From Sipunculus nudus (taxonomy: Eukaryota > Annelida > Sipuncula > Golfingiida > Sipunculidae), in assembly GCA_026874595.1 (NCBI GenBank), contig CM049317.1, positions 37,666,401-37,730,400 on the forward strand: DNA of 64,000 nucleotides, in the 5' to 3' direction. Every line of letters starts with the position of its first letter. Positions within the stretch are counted from its first letter, which is position 1. Shown in pieces: positions 11,881 through 25,768 of this stretch. The notes beneath the pieces are model-generated. The model searched no databases and was not told the origin of the DNA. It saw only the letters and a program-made list of their open reading frames with translations. The translations under genes were made by a program, and so were the position numbers.

Positions 11881-14800
11881 CGAATTTAAAAACCTCGCGA
11901 GCAAAACGCAAGCACAATATTCGGTGTGTGCCAGTAGCAGTTTAGTGTTTTCACGGCCATGCGTGGACGTCCGTGTCTCGAAGTCCGCCGACAACCTCGT
12001 GTCAGTATTCGGTGTGTGCCTGTTGCAGTTTAGTGTTGAACCGCCCGTGCGTGGACGTCCGTGTATCAATGTCCGCCGACCACCCCGTGTCAGTATTCGG
12101 TGTGTGCCTGTAGCAGTTTAGTGTTAAACCGCCCGTGCGTGGACGTCCATGTCTCACTGTCAGCCGACCACCTCGTGTCAGTATCCGATGTGTGCCTGTA
12201 GCAGTTTAGTGTTAACAAGCCGGTGCGTGGACTTCCGTGTCTCGATGTCCGCCGACCACCTCATGTCAGTAATCGGTGTGTGCCTGTAGTAGTTCAGTGT
12301 TAACACGTCCGGCGTGGACGTCCGTGTCTCAATGTCTGCCGACCACATCGTGTCAATATTCGGTGTGTGCCTGTAGCAGTTTTATGTTATAACGTCCGTG
12401 CGTGGACGTCCGTGTCTCGATGGCCGCCGACCACATCGTGTCAGTATTCGGTGTGTGTCTGTAGCAGTTTTATGTTATCACGTCCGTGAGTGGACGTCCG
12501 TGTCTCGATGGCCGCCGACAACCTCGTGTCAGTATTCGGTGAGAATTTTAAAAAACCTCGCGAGCAAAACGGCAACCACAATATTCGGTGTGTGCCTGTA
12601 GCAGTTTAGTGTTAACACGTCCGTGCCTGGACGTCAGTATCTCAATGTCCGCCGACCACCTCGTGTAAGCATTCGGTGTGTGCCTGTAGCAGTTTCGTGT
12701 TAACACTTCCGGCATGGACGTCCATGTCTCACTGTCCGCCGACCACCTCGTATCAGTTTTCGATGTGTGCCAGTTGCAGTTTAGTATTAAGACGCCCGTG
12801 CGTGGACGTCCGTGTCTCAATGTCAGCCGACCACCTCGTGTCAGTATTCGATGTGTGCCTGTAGCAGTTTAGTGTTAACACGCCCGTGCGTGGACTTCCG
12901 TGTCTCGATGTCCGGCGACCACCTCATGTCAGTATTCGGTGTGTGCCTGTTGTAGTTTAGTGTTAACACGTCCGGCGTGGACGTCCGTGTCTCAATGTCC
13001 GCCAACCAAATCGTGTCAGTATTCGGTGTGTGCCTGTAGCAGTTTTATGTTATTACGTCCGTGCGTGGACGTCCGTGTCTTAATGGTCGCCGACCAACTC
13101 GTCTCAGTATTCGGTGAGAATTTAAAAACCTCGCGAGCAAAACGGCAACCACAATACTCGGTGTGTGCCTGTAGCAGTTAAGTGTTAACACGTCCGTGCG
13201 TGGACGTCCGTATCTCGATGTCCGCCGACCACCTCGTATCAGAATTCGGTGTGTGCTTGAAGCAGTTAAATGTTATTACGTCCGTGCGTGGACGTCCGTG
13301 TCTCGATGGCTGCCGACAACCTCGTGTGAGTATTCGATGTGTGCTAGTAGCAGTTTAGTGTTAACACGTCCGTGCAGTGGACGTCCGTGTCTAAATGTCC
13401 GCCGACTACTTCGTGTCAGTATTCGGTGTGTGCTTGTATTAGTTTTGTGTTAACACTTCCGGCATGGACGTCCATGTCTCACTGTCCGCCGACCACCTCG
13501 TGTCAGTATTCGATGTGTGCCTGTAGCAGTTTAGTGTTAACATGCCCGTGCGTGGACGTCCGTGTCTCGATGTCCGCCGACCACATCGTGTCAGTATTCG
13601 GTGTGCGCCTGTAGTAGTTTAGTGTTTTCACGTCCGTGCGTGAACGTCCGTGTCTCGAAGTCCGCCGACAACCTCGTGTCAGTATTCGATGTGTGCCTGT
13701 AGCAGTTTAGTGTTTTACGTCCGTGCGTGGTCGTCCGTGTCTCAATGTCCGCGACCACATCGAGTCAGTATTCGATGTGTGCCTGAAGTAGTTTCATGTT
13801 AACAAGTCCGGCGTGGACGTCCGTGTCTCAATGTCCGCCAACCATATCGTGTAAGTATTCGATGTGCGCCTGTAGCAGTTTTATGTTATCACGTCCGTGT
13901 GCGAACGTCCGTGTCTCGATGGCCGCAGACCACCTCGTGTCAGTATTCGGTGTGTGCCTGTAGTAGTTTAGTGTTAACACGTCCGGCGTGGACGTCCGTG
14001 TCTCAATTTCCGACGATCACCTCGTGTCAGTATTCGGTGTGTGCCTGTAGCAGTTAAGTGTTAAACCTTCTGTGCGTGGACGTCCGTGTCTCAATGTCAG
14101 CCGACCTCCTCGTGTCAGTATTCGATGTGTGCCTGTAGCAGTTTTGTGTTAACACGTTCGTGCGTGGACGTCAGTGTCTCAATGTCCGCCGACCAAATCG
14201 TGTCAGTATTCGATGTGTGCCTGTAGCAGTTTAGTGTTTTATGTCCGTGTGTGGACGTCCGCGTCTCAATGTCCGCCGACCGAATCGAGTCAGTATTCGA
14301 TGTGTGCCTGTAGTAGTTTAATGTTAACACGTCCGTGCGTGGACGTCCGTGTCTAAAAGTCCGCCGACTACCTCGTTTCAGTATTCGGTGTGTGCCTGTA
14401 GCAGTTTCGTGTTAACGCTTCCGGCATGGACGTCCATGTCTAACTGTCCGCCGACCACCTCGTGTCAGTTTTCGATGTGTGCCTGTGGCAGTTTAGTGTT
14501 AACACGCCCGTGCGTGAACGTCCGTGTCTCGATTCCCGCCGACCACATCGTGTCAGTATTCGGTGTGTGCCTGTCCACATCGTGTCAGTATTCGGTGTGC
14601 GCCTGTAGCAGTTTAGTGTTTTCACGGCCATGCGTTGACGTCCGTGTCTCGAAGTCCGCCGACAACCTCGTGTCAGTATTCGGTGTGTGCCTGTTGCAGT
14701 TTAGTGTTGAACCGCCCGTGCGTGGACGTCCCTGTATCAATGTCCGCCGACCACCTCAGGTCAGTATTCGGTGTGTGCCTGTAGCAGTTTAGTGTTAAAC

Positions 14801-15240
14801 CGCCCGTGCGTGGACGTCCATTTCTCACTGTCAGCCGACCACCTCGTGTCAGTATCCGATGTGTGCCTGTAGCAGTTTAGTGTTAACAAGCCGGTGCGTG
14901 GACTTCCGTGTCTCGATGTCCGCCGACCACCTCATGTCAGTATTCGGTGTGTGCCTGTAGTAGTTTAGTGTTAACACGTCCGGCGTGGACGTCCGTGTCT
15001 CAATGTCCGCCGACCACATCGTGTCAATATTCGGTGTGTGCCTGTAGCAGTTTTATGTTATCACGTCCTTGCGTGGACGTCCGTGTCTCGATGTCCGCCG
15101 ACCACCTCATGTCAGTATTCGGTGAGAATTTAAAAAAAACCTCGCGAGCAAAACGGCAACCACAATATTCGGTGTGTGCCTGTAGCAGTTTTGTGTTAAC
15201 AGGTCCGTGCCTGGACGTCAGTATCTCAATGTCCGCCGAC

Positions 15241-18200
15241 CACTTCGTGTAAGCATTCGGTGTGTTCCTGTAGCAGTTTCGTGTTAACACTTCCGGCATG
15301 AAGGTCCATGTCTCACTGTCTGCCGACCACCTCGTATCAGTTTTCGATGTGTGCCTGTTGCAGTTTAATATTAACACGCCCGTGCGTGGACGTCCGTGTC
15401 TCAATGTCCGCCGACCATCTCGTGTCAGTATTCGGTGTGTGCCTGTAGCAGTTTAGTGTTAAACCGCCTGTGCGTGGACGTCCATGTCTCACTGTCAGCC
15501 GACCACCTCGTGTCAGTATTCGATGTGTGCCTGTAGCAGTTTAGTGTTAACACGCCCGTGCGTGGACTTCCGTTTCTCGATGTCCGGCGACCACCTCATG
15601 TCAGTATTCGGTGTGTGCCTGTAGTTGTTTAGTGTTAACACGTCCGGCGTGGACGTCCGTGTCTCAATGTTCGCCAACCAAATCGTGTCAGTATTCGGTG
15701 TGTGCCTGTAGCTGTTTAATGTTATTACGTCCGTGCGTGGACGTCCGTGTCTGAATGGCCGCCGACCAACTCGTGTCAGTATTCGGTGAGAATTTAAAAA
15801 CCTCGCCAGCAAAACCGCAACCACAATATTCGGTGTGTGCCCGTAGCAGTTAAATGTTATTACGTCCGTGCCTGGACGTCCGTGTCTAAATGTCCGCCGA
15901 CCACTTCGTGTCAGTCTTCGGTGTGTGCTTATATCAGTTTTGTGTTAACACTTCCGGCATGGCCGTCCATGTCTCACTGTCCGCCGACCACCAGGTATCA
16001 GTTTTCGATGTGTGCCTGTAGTAGTTTAATGTAAACACGTCCGTGCGTGGACGTCCGTGTCTCGATGTCCGCCGACCACCTCATGTCAGTATATGGTGTG
16101 CGCCTGTAGCAGTTTAGTGTTTTCACGTCCGTGCGTGAACGTCCGGTCTCAATGTCCGCCAACCACATCGTGTCAGTATTCGATGTGTGCCTGTAGCAGT
16201 TTAGTGTTTTACGTCCGTGCGTGGACGTCCATGTCTCACTGTCCGCCGACCACCTCGTATCAGTTTTCGATGTGTGCCTGTAGTAGTTTAATGTAAACAC
16301 GTCCGTGCGTGGACGTCCGTGTCTCGATGTCCGCCGACCACCTCATGTCAGTATTCGGTGTGTGCCTGTAGTAGTTTAGTGTTAACACGTCCGGCGTGCA
16401 CGTCCGTGTCTCAATTTCCCGACCACATCGTGTCAGTATTCGGTGTGTGCCTGTAGCAGTTTTATGTAATCACTTCCGTGCGTAGACGTCCGTGTCTCGA
16501 TGGCCGCCGACCACTTCGTGTAAGCATTCGGTGTGTTCCTGTAGCAGTTTCGTGTTAACACTTCCGGCATGAAGGTCCATGTCTCACTGTCTGCCGACCA
16601 CCTCGTATCAGTTTTCGATGTGTGCCTGTTGCAGTTTAATATTAACACGCCCGTGCGTGGACGTCCGTGTCTCAATGTCCGCCGACCATCTCGTGTCAGT
16701 ATTCGGTGTGTGCCTGTAGCAGTTTAGTGTTAAACCGCCCGTGCGTGGACGTCCATGTCTCACTGTCAGCCGACCACCTCGTGTCAGTATTCGATGTGTG
16801 CCTGTAGCAGTTTAGTGTTAACACGCCCGTGCGTGGACTTCCGTTTCTCGATGTCCGGCGACCACCTCATGTCAGTATTCGGTGTGTGCCTGTAGTTGTT
16901 TAGTGTTAACACGTCCGGCGTGGACGTCCGTGTCTCAATGTTCGCCAACCAAATCGTGTCAGTATTCGGTGTGTGCCTGTAGCTGTTTAATGTTATTACG
17001 TCCGTGCGTGGACGTCCGTGTCTGAATGGCCGCCGACCAACTCGTGTCAGTATTCGGTGAGAATTTAAAAACCTCGCCAGCAAAACCGCAACCACAATAT
17101 TCGGTGTGTGCCCGTAGCAGTTAAATGTTATTACGTCCGTGCCTGGACGTCCGTGTCTAAATGTCCGCCGACCACTTCGTGTCAGTCTTCGGTGTGTGCT
17201 TATATCAGTTTTGTGTTAACACTTCCGGCATGGCCGTCCATGTCTCACTGTCCGCCGACCACCTCGTATCAGTTTTCGATGTGTGCCTGTAGTAGTTTAA
17301 TGTAAACACGTCCGTGCGTGGACGTCCGTGTCTCGATGTCCGCCGACCACCTCATGTCAGTATATGGTGTGCGCCTGTAGCAGTTTAGTGTTTTCACGTC
17401 CGTGCGTGAACGTCCGGTCTCAATGTCCGCCAACCACATCGTGTCAGTATTCGATGTGTGCCTGTAGCAGTTTAGTGTTTTACGTCCGTGCGTGGACGTC
17501 CATGTCTCACTGTCCGCCGACCACCTCGTATCAGTTTTCGATGTGTGCCTGTAGTAGTTTAATGTAAACACGTCCGTGCGTGGACGTCCGTGTCTCGATG
17601 TCCGCCGACCACCTCATGTCAGTATTCGGTGTGTGCCTGTAGTAGTTTAGTGTTAACACGTCCGGCGTGCACGTCCGTGTCTCAATTTCCCGACCACATC
17701 GTGTCAGTATTCGGTGTGTGCCTGTAGCAGTTTTATGTAATCACTTCCGTGCGTAGACGTCCGTGTCTCGATGGCCGCCGACCACTTCGTGTAAGCATTC
17801 GGTGTGTTCCTGTAGCAGTTTCGTGTTAACACTTCCGGCATGAAGGTCCATGTCTCACTGTCTGCCGACCACCTCGTATCAGTTTTCGATGTGTGCCTGT
17901 TGCAGTTTAATATTAACACGCCCGTGCGTGGACGTCCGTGTCTCAATGTCCGCCGACCATCTCGTGTCAGTATTCGGTGTGTGCCTGTAGCAGTTTAGTG
18001 TTAAACCGCCCGTGCGTGGACGTCCATGTCTCACTGTCAGCCGACCACCTCGTGTCAGTATTCGATGTGTGCCTGTAGCAGTTTAGTGTTAACACGCCCG
18101 TGCGTGGACTTCCGTTTCTCGATGTCCGGCGACCACCTCATGTCAGTATTCGGTGTGTGCCTGTAGTTGTTTAGTGTTAACACGTCCGGCGTGGACGTCC

Positions 18201-19053
18201 GTGTCTCAATGTTCGCCAACCAAATCGTGTCAGTATTCGGTGTGTGCCTGTAGCTGTTTAATGTTATTACGTCCGTGCGTGGACGTCCGTGTCTGAATGG
18301 CCGCCGACCAACTCGTGTCAGTATTCGGTGAGAATTTAAAAACCTCGCCAGCAAAACCGCAACCACAATATTCGGTGTGTGCCCGTAGCAGTTAAATGTT
18401 ATTACGTCCGTGCCTGGACGTCCGTGTCTAAATGTCCGCCGACCACTTCGTGTCAGTCTTCGGTGTGTGCTTATATCAGTTTTGTGTTAACACTTCCGGC
18501 ATGGCCGTCCATGTCTCACTGTCCGCCGACCACCTCGTATCAGTTTTCGATGTGTGCCTGTAGTAGTTTAATGTAAACACGTCCGTGCGTGGACGTCCGT
18601 GTCTCGATGTCCGCCGACCACCTCATGTCAGTATATGGTGTGCGCCTGTAGCAGTTTAGTGTTTTCACGTCCGTGCGTGAACGTCCGGTCTCAATGTCCG
18701 CCAACCACATCGTGTCAGTATTCGATGTGTGCCTGTAGCAGTTTAGTGTTTTACGTCCGTGCGTGGACGTCCATGTCTCACTGTCCGCCGACCACCTCGT
18801 ATCAGTTTTCGATGTGTGCCTGTAGTAGTTTAATGTAAACACGTCCGTGCGTGGACGTCCGTGTCTCGATGTCCGCCGACCACCTCATGTCAGTATTCGG
18901 TGTGTGCCTGTAGTAGTTTAGTGTTAACACGTCCGGCGTGCACGTCCGTGTCTCAATTTCCCGACCACATCGTGTCAGTATTCGGTGTGTGCCTGTAGCA
19001 GTTTTATGTAATCACTTCCGTGCGTAGACGTCCGTGTCTCGATGGCCGCCGAC
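15241..19053. repeat. Higher-order repeat, 1271-bp period, three copies
   Basis: Blocks starting at 15241, 16512 and 17783 repeat with a period of exactly 1271 bp. Each begins at cacttcgtgtaagcattcgg. Copies two and three look identical by eye. Copy one differs at a few bases, for example accaccaggtatcag near 15986 against accacctcgtatcag near 17257. Each block includes one ~50-bp spacer. Homology stops near 19053, where the next base string changes to cacctcgtgtcagtatccg. Confidence 0.88.
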
Positions 19054-21398
19054 CACCTCGTGTCAGTATCCGAATGTGCCTGTAGCAGTTTAGTGTTAAC
19101 AAGACGGTGCGTGGACTTCCGTGTATCGATGTCCGCCGACCACCTCATGTCAGTATTCGGTGTGTGCCTGTAGTAGTTAAGTGTTAACACGTCCGGCGTG
19201 GACGTCCGTGTCTCAATGTCCGCCGACCACATCGTGTCAATATTCGGTGTGTGCCTGTAGCAGTTTTATGTTATCACGTCCGTGCGTGGACGTCCGTGTC
19301 TCGATGGCCACCGACCACCTCTTGTCAGTATTCGATGTGTGCCTGTAGCAGTTTAGTGTTAACACGCCCGTGCGTGGACGTCCGTGTCTCAATGTCCGCC
19401 AACCACATCGTGTCAGTATTCGGTGTGCGCCTGTAGCTGTTTAATGTTATTACGTCCGTGCGTGGACGTCCTTGTCTGAATGGCCTCCGACCAACTCGTG
19501 TCAGTATTCGGTGAGAATTTAAAAACCTCGCGAGCAAAACGGCAACCACAATATTAGGTGTGTGCCTGAAGCATTTAAGTGTTAACACGTCTGTGCGTTG
19601 ACGTCCGTGTCTAAATGTCCGCCGACCACTTCGTGTCAGTATTCGATGTGTGCCTGTAGCAGTTTAGTGTTAATACGCCCGTGCGTGGACGTCCGTGTCT
19701 CGATGTCCGCCGACCACATCGTGTCAGTATTCGGTGTGCGCCTGTAGCAGTTTAGTGTTTTCACGTCCGTGCGTGAACGTCCGTGTCTCGAATTCCGCCG
19801 ACAACCTCGTGTCAGTATTCGGTGTGTGCCTGTTTCAGTTTAGTGTTAAACCCCCCGTGCGTGGACGTCAGTGTCTCAATGTCCGCCGACCAAATCGTGT
19901 CAGTATTCGCTGTGTGCCTGTAGCAGTTTAGTGTTTTACGTCCGTGCGTGTACGTCCATGTCTCAATGTCCGCCGACCACATCGAGTCAGTATTCGTTGT
20001 GTGCCTGTAGTAGTTTAATGTTAACACGTCCGGCGTGGACGTCCGTGTCTCAATGTCCGCCAACCACATCGTGTTAGTATACGGTGTGTGCCTGTAGCAG
20101 TTATATGTTATCACGTTCGTGCACGAACGTCCGTGTCTCGATGGCCGCCGACCACCTCGTGTCAGTATTCGGTGTGTGCCTGTAGTAGTTTAGTGTTAAC
20201 ACGTCCGGCGTGGACGTCCGTGTCTCAATGTCCGCCGACCACCTCGTGTCAGTAATCGTTGTGTGCCTGTAGCAGTTAAGTGTTAAACCTTCTGTGCGTG
20301 GACGTTTGTGTCTCAATGTCCGCCGACCTCCTCGTGTCAATATTTGGTGTATGCCTGTAGCAGTTTAGTGTTTTCACGTCCGTGCGTGGACGTCCGTGTC
20401 TCGATGGCCGCCGACCACCTCGTGTCAGTATTCGGTGTGTACCTGTAGCACTTTAGTGTTAACACGTCCGTGCGTGGACGTCCGTGTCTAAAAGTCCGCC
20501 GACCACCTCGTGTCATTATTCGGTGTGTGCCTGTAGCAGTTTCGTGTTAACGCTTCCGGCATGGACGTCCATGTCTCACTGTCCGCCGACCACCTCGTAT
20601 CAGTTTTCGATGTGTGCCTGTTGCAGTTTAGTGTTAACACGCCCGTGCGTGGACGTCCGTGTCTCGATGTCCGCCGACCACATCGTGTCAGTATTCGGTC
20701 TGCGCCTGTCCACATCGTGTCAGTATTCGGTCTGCGCCTGTAGCAGTTTAGTGTTTTCACGTCCATGCGTGGACGTCCGTGTCTCGAAGTCCGCTGATAA
20801 CCTCGTGTCAGTATTCGGTCTGCGCCTGTCCACATCGTGTCAGTATTCGGTGTGCGCCTGTAGCAGTTTAGTGTTTTCACGTCCATGCGTGGACGTCCGT
20901 GTCTCGAAGTCCGCTGACAACCTCGTGTCAGTATTCGGTGTGTGCCTGTTGCAGTTTAGTGTTGAACCGCCCGTGCGTGGACGTCCGTGTATCAATATCC
21001 GCCAACCACCTCGTGTCAGTATTCGGTGTGTGCCTGTAGTAGTTTAGTGTTAAACCGCTCGTGCGTGGACGTCCATGTCTCACTGTCAGCCGACCACCTC
21101 GTGTCAGTATTCGGTCTGCGCCTGTCCACATCGTGTCAGTATTCAATGTGTGCCTGTAGTAGTTTAATGTTAACACGTCCGGCGTGGACGTCCGTGTCTC
21201 AATGTCCGCCAACCGCATCGTGTCAGTATTCGGTGTGTGCCTGTAGCAGTTTTATGTTATCACGTCCGTGCGTGGACGTCCGTGTCTCGATTGCCGCCGA
21301 CCACCTCGTGTCAGTATTCGGTGTGTGCCTGTAGTAGTTTAGTGTTAAACCGCTCGTTCGTGGACGTCCATGTCTCACTGTCAGCTGACCACCTCGTG

Positions 21399-23938
21399 TC
21401 AGTATCCGATATGTGCCTGTAGCAGTTTAGTGTTAACAAGCCGGTGCGTGGACTTCCGTGTCCCGATGTCCGCCGACCACCTCATGTCAGTATTCGGTGT
21501 GTGCCTGTAGTAGTTTAGAGTTAACACGTCCGGCGTGGACGTCCGTGTCTCAATGTCCGCCGACCACATCGTGTCAGTATTCGGTGTGTGCCTGTAGCAG
21601 TTTAGTGTTTTACGTCCGTGCGTGGACGTCCGTGTCTCGATGGCCGCCGACCACATCGTGTCAGTATTCGGTGTGTGCCTGTAGCAGTGTTATCATGTCC
21701 GTGCGTGGACGTCCGTGTCTCGATGGCCGCCGACCACCTCGTGTCAGTATTCGGTGAGAATTTAAATAACCTCGCGAGAAAAACGGCAACCACAATATTC
21801 GGTGTGTGCCTGAAGCAGTTTAGTGTTAACACGTCTGTGCCTGGACGTCCGTATCTCAATGTCTGCCGACCACCTCGTGTAAGCATTCGTCGTGTGCCTG
21901 TAGCAGTTTCTTGTTAACACTTCCGCAATGGACGTCCATGTCTCACTGTCCGCCGACCACCTCGTATCAGTTTTCGATGTGTGCCTGTTGCAGTTTAGTA
22001 TTAACACGCCCGTGCGTGAACGTCCGTGTCTCGATGTCCGCCGACCACATCGTGTCAGTATTCGGTGTGCGCCTGTAGCAGTTTAGTGTTTTCACGTCCG
22101 TGCGTGGACGTCCGTGTCTCGAAGTCCACCGACAACCTCGTGTCAGTATTCGGTGTGTGCCTGTTGCAGTTTATTGTGAAACCGCCCGTACGTGGACGTC
22201 CCTGTCTTAATGTCCGCAAACCACCTCGTGTCAGTATTCGATGTGTGCCTGTAGCAGTTTAGTGTTTTACGTCCGTGCGTGGACGTCCGTGTCTCAATGT
22301 CCGCCGACCACATCGTGTCAGTATTCAATGTGTGCCTGTAGTAGTTTAATGTTAACAGGTCCGGCGTGGACGTCCGTGTCTCAATGTCCGCCAACCACAT
22401 CGTGTCAGTATTCGGTGTGTGCCTGTAGCAGTTTTATGTTATCACATCCGTCCGTGGACGTCCTTGTCTCGATTGCCGCCGACCACCTCGTGTCAGTATT
22501 CGGTGTGTGCCTGTAGTAGTTTAGTGTTAAACCGCTCGTGCGTGGACGTCCATGTCTCACTGTCAGCCGACCACCTCGTGTCAGTATCCGATATGTGCCT
22601 GTAGCAGTTTAGTGTTAACAAGCCGGTGCGTGGACGTCCATGTCTCACTGTCAGCCGACCACCTCGTGTCAGTATCCGATATGTGCCTGTAGCAGTTTAG
22701 TGTTAACAAGCCGGTGCGTGGACTTCCGTGTCCCGATGTCCGCCGACCACCTCATGTCAGTATTCGGTGTGTGCCTGTAGTAGTTTAGAGTTAACACGTC
22801 CGGCGTGGACGTCCGTGTCTCAATGTCCGCCGACCACATCGTGTCAGTATTCGGTGTGTGCCTGTAGCAGTTTAGTGTTTTACGTCCGTGCGTGGACGTC
22901 CGTGTCTCGATGGCCGCCGACCACATCGTGTCAGTATTCGGTGTGTGCCTGTAGCAGTGTTATCATGTCCGTGCGTGGACGTCCGTGTCTCGATGGCCGC
23001 CGACCACCTCGTGTCAGTATTCGGTGAGAATTTAAATAACCTCGCGAGAAAAACGGCAACCACAATATTCGGTGTGTGCCTGAAGCAGTTTAGTGTTAAC
23101 ACGTCTGTGCCTGGACGTCCGTATCTCAATGTCTGCCGACCACCTCGTGTAAGCATTCGTCGTGTGCCTGTAGCAGTTTCTTGTTAACACTTCCGCAATG
23201 GACGTCCATGTCTCACTGTCCGCCGACCACCTCGTATCAGTTTTCGATGTGTGCCTGTTGCAGTTTAGTATTAACACGCCCGTGCGTGAACGTCCGTGTC
23301 TCGATGTCCGCCGACCACATCGTGTCAGTATTCGGTGTGCGCCTGTAGCAGTTTAGTGTTTTCACGTCCGTGCGTGGACGTCCGTGTCTCGAAGTCCACC
23401 GACAACCTCGTGTCAGTATTCGGTGTGTGCCTGTTGCAGTTTATTGTGAAACCGCCCGTACGTGGACGTCCCTGTCTTAATGTCCGCAAACCACCTCGTG
23501 TCAGTATTCGATGTGTGCCTGTAGCAGTTTAGTGTTTTACGTCCGTGCGTGGACGTCCGTGTCTCAATGTCCGCCGACCACATCGTGTCAGTATTCAATG
23601 TGTGCCTGTAGTAGTTTAATGTTAACACGTCCGGCGTGGACGTCCGTGTCTCAATGTCCGCCAACCACATCGTGTCAGTATTCGGTGTGTGCCTGTAGCA
23701 GTTTTATGTTATCACATCCGTCCGTGGACGTCCTTGTCTCGATTGCCGCCGACCACCTCGTGTCAGTATTCGGTGTGTGCCTGTAGTAGTTTAGTGTTAA
23801 ACCGCTCGTGCGTGGACGTCCATGTCTCACTGTCAGCCGACCACCTCGTGTCAGTATCCGATATGTGCCTGTAGCAGTTTAGTGTTAACAAGCCGGTGCG
23901 TGGACTTCCGTGTCCCGATGTCCGCCGACCACCTCATG
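21399..23938. repeat. Higher-order repeat, 1270-bp period, two copies
   Basis: Segments starting at about 21399 and 22669 repeat with a 1270-bp offset and differ by only a few bases (for example aacaggtccgg at 22355 versus aacacgtccgg at 23625). An extra 88-bp monomer duplication is visible around 22620-22710, where the words gtccatgtctcactgtcagc and cagtatccgatatgtgcctg occur twice in succession. Confidence 0.82.
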
Positions 23939-25364
23939 TCAGTATTCGGTGTGTGCCTGTAGTAGTTTAGAGTTAACACGTCCGGCGTGGACGTCCGTGT
24001 CTCAATGTCCGCCGACCACATCGTGTCAGTATTCGGTGTGTGCCTGTAGCAGTTTAGTGTTTTCACGTCCGTGCGTGGACGTCCGTGTGTCGAAGTCCGC
24101 CGACAACCTCGTGTCAGTATTCGGTGTGTGCCTGTTGCAGTTTATTGTTAAACCGCCCGTACGTAGACGTCCCTGTCTTAATGTCCGCAAACCACCTCGT
24201 GTCAGTATTCGATGTGTGCCTGTAGCAGTTTAGTGTTTTACGTCCGTGCGTGGACGTCCGTGTCTCGATGGCCGCCGACCACATGGTGTCAGTATTCGGT
24301 GTGTGCCTGTAGCAGTTTTATGTTATCATGTCCGTGCGTGGACGTCCGTGTCTCGATGGCCGCCGACCACCTCGTGTCAGTATTCGGTGAGAATTTAAAG
24401 AACCTGGCGAGCAAAACGGCAACCTCAATATTCGGTGTGTGCCTGTAGCAGTTTAGTGTTAACACGTCTGTGCCTGGACGTCCGTATTTCAATGTCCGCC
24501 GACCACCTCGTGTAAGCATTCGTTGTGTGCCTGTAGCAGTTTCGTGTTAACACTTCCGGCATGGACGTCCATGTCTCACTGTCCGCCGACCACCTCGTAT
24601 CAGTTTTCGATGTGTGCCTGTTGCAGTTTAGTATTAACACGCCCGTGCGTGAACGTCCGTGTCTCGATGTCCGCCGATCACATCGTGTCAGTATTCGGTG
24701 TGCGCCTGTAGCAGTTTAGTGTTTTCACGTCCGTGCGTGGACGTCCGTGTCTCGAAGTCCGCCGACAACCTCGTGTCAGTATTCGGTGTGTGCCTGTTGC
24801 AGTTTATTGTTAAACCGCCCGTACGTGGACGTCCCTGTCTTAATGTCCGCAAACCACCTCGTGTCAGTATTCGATGTGTGCCTGTAGCAGTTTAGTGTTT
24901 TACGTCCGTGCGTGGACGTCCGTGTCTCAATGTCCGCCGACCACATCGTGTCAGTATTCAATGTGTGCCTGTAGTAGTTTAATGTTAACACGTCCGGCGT
25001 GGACGTCCGTGTCTCAATGTCCGCCAACCATATCGTGTCAGTATTCGGTGTGTGCCTGTAGCAGTTTTATGTTATCAGGTCCGTGCGTGGACGTCCGTGT
25101 CTCGATTGCCGCCGACCACCTCGTGTCAGTATTCGGTGTGTGCCTGTAGTAGTTTAGTGTTAACACGTCCGGTTTGACGTCCGTGTCTCAATGTCCGCCG
25201 ACCACCTTTTGTCAGTATTCGGTGTGTGCCTATAGCAGTTAAGTGTTAAACCGTCTGTGCGTGGACGTCCGTTTCTCAATGTCCGCCGACCTCATCGTGT
25301 CAGTATTCGGTGAGTGCCTGTACCAGTTTAATGTTAACACGTCCATGCGTGGACGTGTGTGTCT

Positions 25365-25695
25365 CAGGGGCGTCAATATAGGGGGGATGGGGGTATATAT
25401 AACCCCACTCTTTGGCAAGGGGGGATAGTCAATATAATCATCCCCCCACTTTTCAGAGAATAACTATATAATAATGCAAATGAAATATATTAATAAATAG
25501 AATTAAATGCTTTGGATCTATGTTATATCTGTATGTTATATAACCTTGCTTAGAATTCCCAAAATAACTTATTTCTGAAATATTATAATTATTTCAAATA
25601 TGATTAAGTATATATATATATATATTTAAATATAATTATATATATATATATATTTAATATATATATATAAATACATATATATACATATATATATA

Positions 25696-25768
<73 letters not shown>

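Larger units (their letters stand above)
11905..25364. repeat. Large satellite array, ~88-bp monomer with higher-order structure
   Basis: About 13.4 kb of head-to-tail monomers of roughly 85-88 bp, on the order of 150 copies by length. Recurrent words are gtgtcagtattcggtgtgtg, cctgtagcagtttagtgtta, acacgtccgtgcgtggacgt and ccgtgtctcgatgtccgccg. Variant monomers differ in a 3-bp deletion (cgtccggcgtggac) and in cgatgtgtgcc versus cggtgtgtgcc. A ~50-bp spacer (gagaatttaaaaacctcgcg + agcaaaacggcaaccacaat) interrupts the monomer near 12541, 13112, 15123, 15787, 17059, 18330, 19512, 21758, 23028 and 24390. The same spacer-like sequence forms the left edge at 11880-11920. The array is GC-richer than its surroundings and is open in several frames on both strands, but those frames are repeat artefacts. 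Confidence 0.96.

Noticed and set aside
11924-25428. Dozens of open frames on both strands encoding SVFGVCL / RGRPCLDVRRPP-type repeats
   Set aside because: They follow the 88-bp monomer, occur in several frames and on both strands, shift frame between monomers and have no domain. They are by-products of a stop-poor satellite.
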